Below are positions 41,373 to 49,927 of a DNA stretch of 64,000 bases, piece by piece. This DNA is from Butyrivibrio sp. LC3010 (GTDB taxonomy: Bacteria > Bacillota > Clostridia > Lachnospirales > Lachnospiraceae): positions 50,565-114,564 of the forward strand of contig NZ_AUJU01000021.1 of NCBI RefSeq assembly GCF_000424385.1, written 5' to 3'. The translations under genes and the position numbers were made by a program. A model generated the notes under the pieces. That model was given only the letters and a program-made list of their open reading frames with translations. It was not told where the DNA came from and ran no database searches. How positions within the stretch are numbered: position 1 is the stretch's first letter; each line of letters starts with the position of its first letter.

Positions 41373-44300
41373 ATGTCTAGAGGGAGTAAAAATCTTTTTT
41401 TAGCGGTGATCACCGTATTCTTTGTGTTGTTATTCTTTGATGTAAGACCGCTTACTGCGTCAGCAGCTGTTACTTACAAAGATGGGAAAAGTCTTTTCTC
41501 AAATAATAGTATCCAGATCAAAATTAAAAGTGCTGGACTTGGGCATAATAGGAATAAAGTTCCCTATTTTGAAAAAGGGTATTTAATGGATTTAGAATTG
41601 AAGAATAAGACAAAGAAACCGATTTTTGTAGATTTGTATGCATATAAAATAAATGGAGTTAAGTATTTGTCTTATAATGGGGATTCAATAGTAACATATG
41701 ATGTAGCACAAACTGTTTCCCTTGGAAGTCAGGAATCCCGCTATATACGGATTGAAAAAGGTGCAACAGTCGTAAGGAGCGTTGCTCTGAATATTAATAG
41801 TTTGAGAGTAGGCCATTCTCTTAAGATAAAAAATATTGATGGCGGAGTCAAAATTGTTGATAATACGGGAAAAACTGTCCTGGATCCGAAAAAAAATGGT
41901 AAATTTCATGTTGCTCTTGAGGGTGAAGGGGCTAATGATGTATTGTCCTTTGAAAACAGTACAGGAATAAAGTTTGATTCGAAAGATAAAAAGTCAATAA
42001 AGGGGTCTGTTGCAATTTCGATTGAAACTATCGGATGTTATGACAACAAAAGATTTAATATGGATTTCAACTATCAGAATACAACTGATAAAGAATATAT
42101 ACTTGAGGGTTGTTTAAGCGATGGTACAAGGATTTTTAATAATTGGATTTCCGCTAATACATTTACAGAATGGCAATATTATTCTTCAAATAATGCCAAA
42201 TTAGTAGAATACTTGAAAAATCCGAAAGAAATTGATATTACATATAGACTCCTCGATAATAACCGGGTTTTAGTCGCTGAAAAAAAAGCTAAGCTTGATT
42301 TAAGAAAAATTTTCTTAAGGCAAAACGGTAATGCCTGTGAAATACGTATCAAGTATTATGAGGGTCAACGAACAACTTATACTTCAGAACCTGTCTACAT
42401 GGTAGATGGTGTTACATATACTGCTGCTCTATATAAAAGTTACGCTTATGACTCAGATGAGATTACAAATGACAAGATAGTATGGACAAGCAGTGATGAA
42501 AATATTGTTAAAATTGATCAAAATGGAAGACTTATATTCACGGGCGTAGAGGGAAGTGTTCTTATTCAGGCGAAATGTCAGACGATGGTCTGTCAAAAAA
42601 TGTTTACGGTAGAAAAGCCCAAGATGAAAATGGATACGGTTTCAATATATGAAGGGGAAGTAGCAATGCTTAAACCTTATGTATATCCTGTAAATTTATG
42701 GACCGAAGGGAGTATAACGTATGAAATTGAAAATGAAAAAGTTGCGTATGAAAGATTCGGAAGAATTCATGGAATATCTGAAGGGACTACAAAAATCAAA
42801 GCAACTTGTTATCATAAGGGGGTAGCAACTGGTCTTACTGTTGAGACTTACATTAATGTATTAAAGAAGGAACATCAAAATGTCACTTATAAAGCTGTAG
42901 AGGTTAAGAATTACTCTGTACCTGTGGGAGGAAAGGATGTTCAAAAGAACAAATTCAGTCTAAGTCTTGATAGGGTTAAACAGGATAAGGGTAAATTATT
43001 ATTGTACTTTACAGAGACTAATTTAACTTCCCAAAATGTTAAACAAAGTCAAATAAAAATAACCAGTATAAATGGATTAAAGGTATGGCTTAATTCCCCT
43101 TCTGACTATTCGATATCTTTTTCAGATGCCAAGATTAAAATTTTAAAGCCCGGTCAGAGTCGGGAGAGAATGGTAGAACTTGATAGTGAGGTCTTTACAC
43201 AATTGGGAACTCTGGCAATTAATGAGATTCGTGGAGAGTTTAATAGTGTTTCTGAGGATGGTTACAGAATAGGCATCTGGGATTTTAAAATTAAATGCGG
43301 AAATGCTAATGATAGAGCATATGAAAAGAAAATTGCCGGTGGAAAGAAGCTTGATTATAAATTTAAGGATGTAAGTGCTTATGTAACCGGTATAACGAAG
43401 CAAACTCCGGATTTGCAGAGCGAAGGTGCCTTTGTAGGGATGTACTATAAAAATAACTCTACGGATAATGTGTATCAGATATTGTCATATCTCGATAAGA
43501 TAAATGGTGAAATGGTGGATTACAATCTGGTATTTCAGGAAGGTATTTGGGGGACACTAAAACCGGGAGAAAGTATTTTTGGATATTTTTACATTCCTCA
43601 GAAGGTGTATGAGAAGTACAAAGGTAACATAGAAAAACTCACAATCAGCACAGCACTAAAGAATGAGGCAGGTGCAATTAAATATAATGGAACCGTTGAC
43701 ATACAAGATTTTTCAAATCTTATGGGGAAAACGGAGATCTTATTTGTGAAAAAAGGTATATCAAAATGCTATGTTGGAGATGATGAATTCGAAGTTCAGA
43801 TTTGTCAGGAAACAAATGGAAGAGTGATTCCGGGTTGGAAATTGGCATGGACTACATCTGATCCTAATATTGTATCTATACAGCCGGGAGGTTACTTAAA
43901 ACCTGTTGGAGCAGGTATCGCAGTTATAACGGCAACAGATGATGAGGGGCGCATGGCAGTGATGAAAATCAATGTACAGCCGAAAGTATCAGATGGTAAT
44001 GATGACAGTCCCAATAATCCGGGAGGAAGTGGGGGTTCTTCTTCGGAATCAGGAAATGGCGGAAGTGGTTCCGGATCAGGAGCAGGCACAGGGAATGGCG
44101 GAAGTGGTTCCGGATCAGGAGCAGGCACAGGAAATAGCGGAAATAGTGGAAATAGTTCGCAGACACAAAATAGTGGAAAAGGAGCATCTGTTGAAGCACC
44201 TTCAGGAAACAATAAAACTGTAGAATCACCTGATGGTGTGATAGTAAATGGAGCATCTGATAAAACCCTGATTGATAAAAAGACACGTAATGTGTATCTT

Positions 44301-44618
44301 GTTACTGGCACAAAGACGGTTAAGTTTGTAGCTGCAGGGAATAAAAAAGCAAAAAAGGTTGTCATTCCGGGCAAGGTTAAACTTTCAGGAAAGAAGTATT
44401 CAGTAACCGCAATTGGAACAAAAGCCTTTAGCGAAAACAAAAAGCTAAAGAGCATATCAGTTGGCAAAAATGTCAAAGCTGTGGATACTGACGCATTTAA
44501 AGGAATCAAAAAGGGTGTAACTATCAGTATCTCAAGCAAGAATAAAAAGGCATACAAGAGTCTTGTTAAAAAGATCAGGAATGTTGGGGGAAAGAAAGCA
44601 AAGTTTTCGATGAAGTAA
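41373..44618 (+). CDS. Large secreted surface protein with Ig-like and BspA-type repeats
   Basis: A 1081-residue exported protein. Signal peptide: residues 1-31 (LFLAVITVFFVLLFF, cleavage near ASAA). Several beta-sandwich domains follow; two are recognisable BIG2-type units (KIVWTSSDENIVKIDQNGRL near residue 370, LAWTTSDPNIVSIQPGGYLK near 825). A Gly/Ser linker (about 885-935) leads to a last module with KKVVIPGKVKLSGKKYSVTA and AIGTKAFSENKKLKSISVGK, a BspA-type leucine-rich repeat, and a Lys-rich end. It probably binds the cell wall or a substrate. GGGAGGAAA selects ATG 41373. Confidence 0.88.
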   Translation: MSRGSKNLFLAVITVFFVLLFFDVRPLTASAAVTYKDGKSLFSNNSIQIKIKSAGLGHNRNKVPYFEKGYLMDLELKNKTKKPIFVDLYAYKINGVKYLSYNGDSIVTYDVAQTVSLGSQESRYIRIEKGATVVRSVALNINSLRVGHSLKIKNIDGGVKIVDNTGKTVLDPKKNGKFHVALEGEGANDVLSFENSTGIKFDSKDKKSIKGSVAISIETIGCYDNKRFNMDFNYQNTTDKEYILEGCLSDGTRIFNNWISANTFTEWQYYSSNNAKLVEYLKNPKEIDITYRLLDNNRVLVAEKKAKLDLRKIFLRQNGNACEIRIKYYEGQRTTYTSEPVYMVDGVTYTAALYKSYAYDSDEITNDKIVWTSSDENIVKIDQNGRLIFTGVEGSVLIQAKCQTMVCQKMFTVEKPKMKMDTVSIYEGEVAMLKPYVYPVNLWTEGSITYEIENEKVAYERFGRIHGISEGTTKIKATCYHKGVATGLTVETYINVLKKEHQNVTYKAVEVKNYSVPVGGKDVQKNKFSLSLDRVKQDKGKLLLYFTETNLTSQNVKQSQIKITSINGLKVWLNSPSDYSISFSDAKIKILKPGQSRERMVELDSEVFTQLGTLAINEIRGEFNSVSEDGYRIGIWDFKIKCGNANDRAYEKKIAGGKKLDYKFKDVSAYVTGITKQTPDLQSEGAFVGMYYKNNSTDNVYQILSYLDKINGEMVDYNLVFQEGIWGTLKPGESIFGYFYIPQKVYEKYKGNIEKLTISTALKNEAGAIKYNGTVDIQDFSNLMGKTEILFVKKGISKCYVGDDEFEVQICQETNGRVIPGWKLAWTTSDPNIVSIQPGGYLKPVGAGIAVITATDDEGRMAVMKINVQPKVSDGNDDSPNNPGGSGGSSSESGNGGSGSGSGAGTGNGGSGSGSGAGTGNSGNSGNSSQTQNSGKGASVEAPSGNNKTVESPDGVIVNGASDKTLIDKKTRNVYLVTGTKTVKFVAAGNKKAKKVVIPGKVKLSGKKYSVTAIGTKAFSENKKLKSISVGKNVKAVDTDAFKGIKKGVTISISSKNKKAYKSLVKKIRNVGGKKAKFSMK
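44056..44133 (+). repeat. Two 39-bp direct repeats in the Gly/Ser linker
   Basis: Two nearly identical 39-bp units encode GGSGSGSGAGTGN; they separate the Ig-like part from the C-terminal module. Confidence 0.75.
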
Positions 44619-44694
44619 AAAAGGGAGGCTGTGCTTATGGTATCTGTATCAGAACGGAATAAGTTAGCTATAACTAAAGTAAGAAGGAGTAAAT

Positions 44695-44865
44695 ATGGAA
44701 ACCTGGTATTATATAGTCGATAGTATCGACGGCGATTATGCCAATTTAAAAAGAACAGATATAGAATCTGAGGACTTAAAGCTTGTTGCGAGAGCTCTTT
44801 TGCCGGAAGGCATTGAGGAGGGCACCCGTTTAAAATATGAGTTCATGCAGTATTCAATCATCTGA
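44695..44865 (+). CDS. DUF3006 domain-containing protein
   Basis: A 56-residue protein, METWYYIVDSIDGDYANLKR, with RALLPEGIEEGTRLKYEF near its end, which is the DUF3006 pattern (a short barrel: VDxxxGxxA, then LPEGxxEGxxL). Function unknown; often next to beta-lactamase-fold or secreted proteins. AAGAAGGAG precedes the ATG and a terminator follows. It was found by direct reading because it is short. Confidence 0.75.
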   Translation: METWYYIVDSIDGDYANLKRTDIESEDLKLVARALLPEGIEEGTRLKYEFMQYSII

Positions 44866-44920
44866 CATGCAAAGGGGACGGTTCAACAGACTCTCAGGCT
44901 ATTATAAAACAGCTATAACA

Positions 44921-44958
44921 ATTAACTTCACTCGAAAAACGGGTGGAGTTAATTTTTT
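44921..44958 (+). terminator. Terminator after the DUF3006 gene
   Basis: A 13-bp stem (44921-44933 with 44941-44953, three G-U pairs) and six T. Confidence 0.65.
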
Positions 44959-45093
44959 AATTTCTGGGAATTCCTATGAAATTCTTATTATCATTTATAC
45001 TAACAAAATAATTCAAAAATATTTGTTTTCTGAATTTGCAAGGAGGGCTTTATAGATTACAATCGAAATATGAATGAAATAGAGGAGGAACCA

Positions 45094-45158
45094 TCATGAC
45101 GAAGTCATGATTCGGAATGGTTCCGACCGATAGGGCAGGATTACGAAGTAATCGTGCC
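45094..45158 (+). repeat. Cluster of GAA-triloop hairpins
   Basis: Three adjacent hairpins: TCATGAC-GAA-GTCATGA (45094-45110), TCGGAA-TGG-TTCCGA (45112-45126) and GATTAC-GAA-GTAATC (45139-45153) extended by GGCA/TGCC. They sit in the leader of the Nif11-like gene and share the triloop style of the cluster at 33994-34112. Confidence 0.55.
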
Positions 45159-45182
45159 AATACACAAGAGGAGGACATGGCG

Positions 45183-45473
45183 ATGGAGATTACTGAAAAA
45201 CTTGATGAATTGTTGGCAAAAGCATCTGCTGATCACGTACTTAGGGATAAGCTGCTGGGAACAAGGAATTCTGAAAATCCTCTGTCAGATTTTTGCAAAA
45301 TAGCTACTGATAATGGCTTTCCAATGTCTGTAATGGATATGGTTAACCAGGGCGAGGAATTTTATGCAGAAATAAAAAGAAGTACCAATGGCGGAGGGGA
45401 GAATTCTCCTGATCTTGATTTTCAGAATGATGAGTATTCTATTTTTATGATGAGACTTGAGGGATTTGAGTGA
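45183..45473 (+). CDS. Nif11-like leader-peptide family protein
   Basis: A 96-residue protein, MEITEKLDELLAKASADHVL, RDKLLGTRNSENPLSDFCKI, ATDNGFPMSVMDMVNQGEEF, followed by a short NGGGEN hinge and an acidic tail without Cys, Ser or Thr richness. The first 60 residues resemble Nif11/nitrile-hydratase-type RiPP leader peptides (xxLxxKL, then IAxxxGFxxS). No maturase or transporter gene lies nearby, and the tail does not look like a core peptide. ATG 45183 is chosen from AGGAGG spacing of 8 nt; ATG 45177 is too close. Confidence 0.6.
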   Translation: MEITEKLDELLAKASADHVLRDKLLGTRNSENPLSDFCKIATDNGFPMSVMDMVNQGEEFYAEIKRSTNGGGENSPDLDFQNDEYSIFMMRLEGFE

Positions 45474-45582
45474 TTAAGAGCCCGGTAGTCCATGAACGAA
45501 GTGAATGGGCAATGATTTTGGTACTACAGGACCTGGGCAGATAAAAATTTTTTCTAAAGGAGAGCAAAAGAGGACAATATTT

Positions 45583-45927
45583 ATGAATGGAAAGAAACTT
45601 TATAAAAGTCATGATAAAAAGTTGTTTGGTGTATGCGGCGGTATAGCCGAGTATTTCGGAATAGATCCGACACTGGTTCGAATTGGTGTGGGACTTGCTG
45701 TGCTTTTTACCGGAGTTGGTATCCCGGCATACATAATAGCTGCGCTTGTTATGGAGGATGATCCAAAATATTTAGAGGATAAGTCCTATGATAATAATAA
45801 TGACAGTGACGATATCATAGACGGAACAGCTGTTATCAAGGATGTTGAACCTATAGAGTATCAGCAGACGCAGCAGTATGACACAGATGAGCCTGTTGGA
45901 TTCGACCCTTTTAACAGAAACAACTAA
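45583..45927 (+). CDS. PspC domain-containing protein (copy 2)
   Basis: A 114-residue paralogue of the protein at 35471: [40 protein letters not shown], then [20 protein letters not shown]. It has a longer Asp/Asn-rich tail and ends [13 protein letters not shown], echoing copy 1. The leader has AGAGGA 9 nt before ATG 45583. The J-domain gene follows 16 bases later, so the two may be co-transcribed. Confidence 0.93.
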   Translation: MNGKKLYKSHDKKLFGVCGGIAEYFGIDPTLVRIGVGLAVLFTGVGIPAYIIAALVMEDDPKYLEDKSYDNNNDSDDIIDGTAVIKDVEPIEYQQTQQYDTDEPVGFDPFNRNN

Positions 45928-45943
45928 TGGAGTATAGGATAAT

Positions 45944-46873
45944 GTGAGGTCACTTCATATTATCCGGGAGATGGCAGTGACACTTAAGGAAGCATATAAG
46001 ATACTCGGAGTATCACAGGAAAACACTGATAGAGAAATTAAAGCCAGGTATAAAAAACTCCTCATTATGTATCATCCCGATTCTGATCCTGCAGGAAAAA
46101 GAGAGTCAAAAGACGATGAAATGATCAGACGGGTTATCGAGGCTTACCGGAAAATTCGGGAATCCGAAGGCGAGCCGGTCCATGATACATATGAGTTTAC
46201 TTGGGATGCCTTCGAGAACAGGGCTGCATTTTCGGAGAGAAATATTTTTTTCCAATTCAGGATATATGATGAAGCTCTTCCGCCATCAAAAATGGCAAGA
46301 GGCAGGTTTGTCTGGGACCCGGACATGGAGGAATTTTCCATGTTTACGAAAAGCGTCCTGGAAGCCTGCAAAGATGTCATGACAGATCACGACATAATTC
46401 TAACACCGGAAAAGGTTAAGAATATCTTTCATCTAATGATGCAGGAGTATGTACTTCCTGCAGACGCCGCAAGGAAGCTGGGCAAGAAGGTCCGCGAGGA
46501 TGAGGATAAAGAGGTTTACTTATTCTATGGTTTTATAAAAGAAGAACCTCTTGCAGGACGGGGAGTATCGAAACAGATAAATAATGAACCTCTTAATCTT
46601 TTTCTGCGAGATGACAGAGCTGTGGCAGAAGAGATGGTTTCAGGGAAAGTGCTCGGGAGTGTATCCTTCGACGAAGATGAGCTGTATTACATAGTACTTC
46701 CACTTCTGGAAGATCCTGCAGTAAATGCGCACGCAGTCATAACAAGGGTGGAAAACAGCCAAAGAAACAAGAGACGGATGCATGTAGAAATTGAACTGAC
46801 AATTCCAAAGAACCTTGTGGATACACCCGTCTCAAATGCACGAATTATAAAAGAATGGATTGGTAGGGTATAG
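45944..46873 (+). CDS. J-domain protein with a uncharacterised C-terminal region
   Basis: About 300-309 residues. The N-terminal J domain is clear: TLKEAYKILGVSQENTDREI, KARYKKLLIMYHPDSDP with the HPD motif. After about residue 80 no Gly/Phe region, zinc domain or substrate-binding DnaJ domains are present; the remaining 220 residues (e.g. HDIILTPEKVKNIFHLMMQE, KEVYLFYGFIKEEP) are of unknown type, so it is a class III co-chaperone. Start is uncertain: GTG 45944 behind AGGA, or ATG 45971 without spacing. Confidence 0.85.
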   Translation: MRSLHIIREMAVTLKEAYKILGVSQENTDREIKARYKKLLIMYHPDSDPAGKRESKDDEMIRRVIEAYRKIRESEGEPVHDTYEFTWDAFENRAAFSERNIFFQFRIYDEALPPSKMARGRFVWDPDMEEFSMFTKSVLEACKDVMTDHDIILTPEKVKNIFHLMMQEYVLPADAARKLGKKVREDEDKEVYLFYGFIKEEPLAGRGVSKQINNEPLNLFLRDDRAVAEEMVSGKVLGSVSFDEDELYYIVLPLLEDPAVNAHAVITRVENSQRNKRRMHVEIELTIPKNLVDTPVSNARIIKEWIGRV

Positions 46874-46876
46874 CTT

Positions 46877-48367
46877 TTATCTGCTTATTCTTTTACGGGA
46901 GGGACTAATGGCATCCTGTGGACATACCAAAAGGCATAAATGGCATCCAACACACTTTGAGCCATCAAGCTTTGGAATTCTGTTTTCAAAGCGGATTGCC
47001 TGGTGACCTCCGTCATTGCAGGATATTATGCATCTGCCACAGCCGATGCATTTATCATTATCAAATTTAGGGAAAAGGATGGTATCTCTTTCAAGTACAT
47101 CCGTTGTGTCGCTGACAGAGTCCAGTCCTGCGCCTACTATATCTTTTACGGATTTGATTCCCATTTGTGCAAGATAGTAATTGAGACCTGATTTCAGATC
47201 ATCAATTATTCTGTAACCGTACTGCATTACTGCCGTTGTTACCTGCAAGGATCCGGAGCCCATAAGTATAAACTCCAGTCCATCTCTCCAGGTCTCAATT
47301 CCACCCATTCCGGATATGTGTTTTCCTTTCATATCAGGATGCAGTCCCAGCTCGGATATAAAACGAAGAGCAATCGGTTTTACTGCATTCCCGCTATAAC
47401 CACCTACAGCAGACTTACCTTTTACGGCAGGCGCAGACACAAAGGTAAATGGACTTATGTCGACTATGCTCTTGATAGTATTTATGGCAGCTATTCCATC
47501 CGCACCTCCGCGAATTGCAGCTTCGGCAGAAGGAGACATAGCAGCTACATTTGGAGTGAGCTTTGCAAGTACGGGGAGCTTTGTTCCGCTTTTGGCAGCT
47601 CTGGTGAAACGTTCCACAAGCTCAGGCACCTGGCCTATATCTGAACCCAGGCCATCCTCCTGCATGTTTGGACAGGAAAAGTTAAGTTCAATGGCATCAG
47701 CACCATTTTCTTCGCAGATTCTGGCTAAATCGCCCCACTCTTTTTCGTTTTGTCCCATTATGGAGGCAAGGATAAATTTAGAAGGGTAATTCTGCTTGAG
47801 TTTTCTGAAAATTCCCATGTTTTCTGCAAGGCTGTGGTCAGATAACTGCTCAATATTTTTAAACCCCTGCAGAGTTCCGTTATCACCTTTTATCGCTGAA
47901 AAGCGTGGAGATGCTTCATGGATATCCAGATTACATATAGTCTTAAAGCAGGCACCTGCCCATCCGGCTTCAAAAGCTCTTGCGCACATATCGTAGGTTG
48001 ATGCTACTACAGAAGATGATAAAAGGAAGGGATTTTCAAGAGGTATGCCGCAAAGATCGCATTTTAACCGATCCTCATCAGAGGGGATATCAGTCTCCGC
48101 CATAGGTCTTACTTCCTCATAAAGCTTCGTCATTAGTGCCTTTATCGGAAGACCTTCACTACGTAGGCAACTTTTTTCACATGGGGCATCACATCCCATG
48201 CAGGGAGTGCCTTCAGGAAGCCTTAGAGATGCCACATCCTCATTGTTAAACCAAATGCTGCGAAGCGCCATTGATGGATCAAACTTTGGACATACTTTGC
48301 AGGGTGCATCCTTACAGAGCATGCAATTTAACATATCTTTACGTTTTATAATATTCTTTGGAAGCAT
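46877..48367 (-). CDS. Dihydropyrimidine dehydrogenase-like oxidoreductase (PreA type)
   Basis: About 496 residues. The N-terminus has Cys-rich blocks (CMLCKDAPCKVCPK, GTPCMGCDAPCEKSCL). The centre is an FMN dihydroorotate-dehydrogenase-like barrel: NPFLLSSSVVASTYDMCARA, AIELNFSCPNMQEDGLG with the SCPN loop, LAKLTPN, and GKSAVGGYSG. The end is a double 4Fe-4S ferredoxin, CIGCGRCIISCNDGGHQAI and CVGCHLCLLVCPQDAI. It reduces uracil or dihydropyrimidine-like substrates in known members. No PreT partner is adjacent. AGAGGT selects ATG 48367. Confidence 0.9.
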   Translation of the reverse strand: MLPKNIIKRKDMLNCMLCKDAPCKVCPKFDPSMALRSIWFNNEDVASLRLPEGTPCMGCDAPCEKSCLRSEGLPIKALMTKLYEEVRPMAETDIPSDEDRLKCDLCGIPLENPFLLSSSVVASTYDMCARAFEAGWAGACFKTICNLDIHEASPRFSAIKGDNGTLQGFKNIEQLSDHSLAENMGIFRKLKQNYPSKFILASIMGQNEKEWGDLARICEENGADAIELNFSCPNMQEDGLGSDIGQVPELVERFTRAAKSGTKLPVLAKLTPNVAAMSPSAEAAIRGGADGIAAINTIKSIVDISPFTFVSAPAVKGKSAVGGYSGNAVKPIALRFISELGLHPDMKGKHISGMGGIETWRDGLEFILMGSGSLQVTTAVMQYGYRIIDDLKSGLNYYLAQMGIKSVKDIVGAGLDSVSDTTDVLERDTILFPKFDNDKCIGCGRCIISCNDGGHQAIRFENRIPKLDGSKCVGCHLCLLVCPQDAISPSRKRISR

Positions 48368-48765
48368 AGCATTACCTCTATTTCGAAGATGACAAAAGAT
48401 GTTACGATTGATGTAGTTGCTTTTATATTTATCGACAAAAGTACATAGATATGATTTGTAATCTAAAAGTCTAAAGAGGTCAATGAGGTGATCGACGTCT
48501 GATGACAATGTGGTTAAATCAAATTAAAGTAAGCATATAGAAGAGTTAAAATAGAACAGTACACGAATAATTATACAATATTTAATTACTCTGCTATCCA
48601 AGCCAATTGCTAAAAAGTTATAAAAAAAGCCTAAAATGTTAATGGCTCAACGCAACAAGTTCGCGAATGGACTGATAGGGGGGCTTTGGGTTAAGGCCGC
48701 AGAGGGAGTCACAATAGAGCAAGTACGTGAATGGACTGATTCATAAGGGAAGGAAGAGAATTTAA
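48368..48765 (+). repeat. Intergenic region with a 21-bp direct repeat
   Basis: Bases 48656-48676 and 48720-48740 share 19 of 21 positions (CAAGT-n-CG-n-GAATGGACTGAT), 64 bp apart. The stretch before 48640 is AT-rich with no gene seen. The GNAT gene begins 25 bases after the second copy. Confidence 0.5.
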
Positions 48766-49242
48766 GTGTACAATTTCAGAATTTTGAACAAAGCTGATGA
48801 TAAGGCTTTGGCTGCAATTATCAGATCTAATCTAAAGAATCATAAGCTTGATATTCCGGGAACTGTTTATTTTGATGATGGACTGGATCACCTCAGTGAA
48901 TTCTATGGGACAGAAGATAAGAAATACTATGTTCTTGAGGATGAAAAAGGAAATCTTGTGGGTGGTATAGGCTATGCAAAATTCCCACCAATGGAGGATA
49001 CTGCAGAACTTCAGAAATTATATCTTGCTGATTCAGCTAAGGGAGAAGGGCTGGGGTATAAAATGATATCGTATGTAGAAGAAAGAATGAAGGAATACGG
49101 ATTTAGAAAATCCTATCTTGAAACCCATGATAACCTTCAGGCAGCAATTCACATATACCAAAAGAGTGGATATAAAGAAATAGAGCGGCCAAAGGAAGTT
49201 GTGCACAGTGCAATGAACAGGTTTTTTCTAAAAGATATGTGA
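48766..49242 (+). CDS. GNAT family N-acetyltransferase
   Basis: A 158-residue acetyltransferase. Visible are LVGGIGYAKFPPMEDTAELQ, LYLADSAKGEGLGYKMISY with the acetyl-CoA loop (a-KGEGLG), LETHDNLQAAIHIYQKSGY, and a final KEIERPKEVVHSAMNRFFLK. It belongs to the ordinary small GNAT type and acts on an unknown amine. The start is GTG behind AAGGGAAGGAAGAG. A strong terminator follows. Confidence 0.9.
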   Translation: MYNFRILNKADDKALAAIIRSNLKNHKLDIPGTVYFDDGLDHLSEFYGTEDKKYYVLEDEKGNLVGGIGYAKFPPMEDTAELQKLYLADSAKGEGLGYKMISYVEERMKEYGFRKSYLETHDNLQAAIHIYQKSGYKEIERPKEVVHSAMNRFFLKDM

Positions 49243-49323
49243 CGCAACGTATCTGACTCTCTGAGGGGTGAGGAATGGCGGAAGTCCAATTCGAGTGAGT
49301 ATCAGGTTAAGTGTGTAAGTTTA

Positions 49324-49379
49324 CTAGTGCTGCTGTCATTAAATACCTCGACTTATTTGATGACAGTAGCACTAGCTTT
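49324..49379 (+). terminator. Terminator after the GNAT gene
   Basis: A 16-bp stem (49324-49339 with 49360-49375, one G-U) followed by CTTTAT. Confidence 0.7.
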
Positions 49380-49410
49380 ATCAAAATCATAGGTAGGAAT
49401 GACCGAAAAT

Positions 49411-49442
49411 AAAAACTGCATCTCATCCGAGGTGCAGTTTTC
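49411..49442 (-). terminator. Terminator of the 32-aa peptide gene
   Basis: AAACTGCACCTC-GGAT-GAGATGCAGTTT on the minus strand (one A-C mismatch) followed by TTATTTTC. Confidence 0.65.
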
Positions 49443-49481
49443 TCAATAAAGCCTTTTGTTTTTTGATGTAAATAATTTTGA

Positions 49482-49580
49482 TTACTTGTTTTCGTTGTTT
49501 GAGTTTTCTCTTCTTCTTTTGATTGTAAGTGCCCCAACACCAATCACAAGAACAGCAATAGCTACAATCGCTGCATCCAT
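49482..49580 (-). CDS. Small single-span membrane peptide (32 aa)
   Basis: The minus strand encodes MDAAIVAIAVLVIGVGALTI followed by KRRRENSNNENK and a stop: one hydrophobic helix followed by a positively charged and Asn-rich tail (type N-out/C-in by the positive-inside rule). GGAGGAGAAAGGT is an excellent ribosome site and a terminator follows 40 bases after the stop, so this is a complete mini transcription unit. It may regulate a membrane complex or be a toxin-like peptide; nothing decides between these. Confidence 0.65.
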   Translation of the reverse strand: MDAAIVAIAVLVIGVGALTIKRRRENSNNENK

Positions 49581-49701
49581 ACCTTTCTCCTCCTACTTTT
49601 TTTATATATAGTTTCTTTCTTGGATAAATCATAGCATATGGAAACTTTATAAATCCACATAAATTAAATTTGTTAAAATATTTTTGAATAAAGTTTTTTA
49701 T

Positions 49702-49725
49702 CCTGATTCCTTAAGGTGAATCAGG
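49702..49725 (+). other. Hairpin in the leader of the lipoprotein gene
   Basis: CCTGATTC (49702-49709) pairs with GAATCAGG (49718-49725), loop 8 nt. No T-run follows. The surrounding 49581-49927 holds no gene. Confidence 0.35.
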
Positions 49726-49863
49726 TCAAGAAAAATGTTAAGACTTTTGAAAACTAACAAGAGGGAGTGCCGATAAATCCTGGGTTTGCCAGACTGTGCC
49801 AATCATAGAAGGGGGATATTATCCAACATGAATATTGATTGCCTGAAGAAAAGAAATATTCTA

Positions 49864-49872
49864 TGGTATAAT
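49864..49872 (+). promoter_or_regulatory. Extended -10 promoter of the lipoprotein gene
   Basis: TGGTATAAT (TGn-extended -10) 56 bases before ATG 49928, with a -35-like TGAAGA at 17 bp. Confidence 0.55.
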
Positions 49873-49927
49873 TCAGAAAAGGAAACTATTGTCAATTTTC
49901 TTATATATTGAGGGGGCTTATATATTT

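Noticed and set aside
43892..44557. 221-codon minus-strand frame opposite the Ig-like protein
   Set aside because: It is the complement of the Gly/Ser linker and Lys-rich end and has no ribosome site.
44837..45055. 72-codon ORF
   Set aside because: It runs through the terminator of the DUF3006 gene and has no ribosome site.
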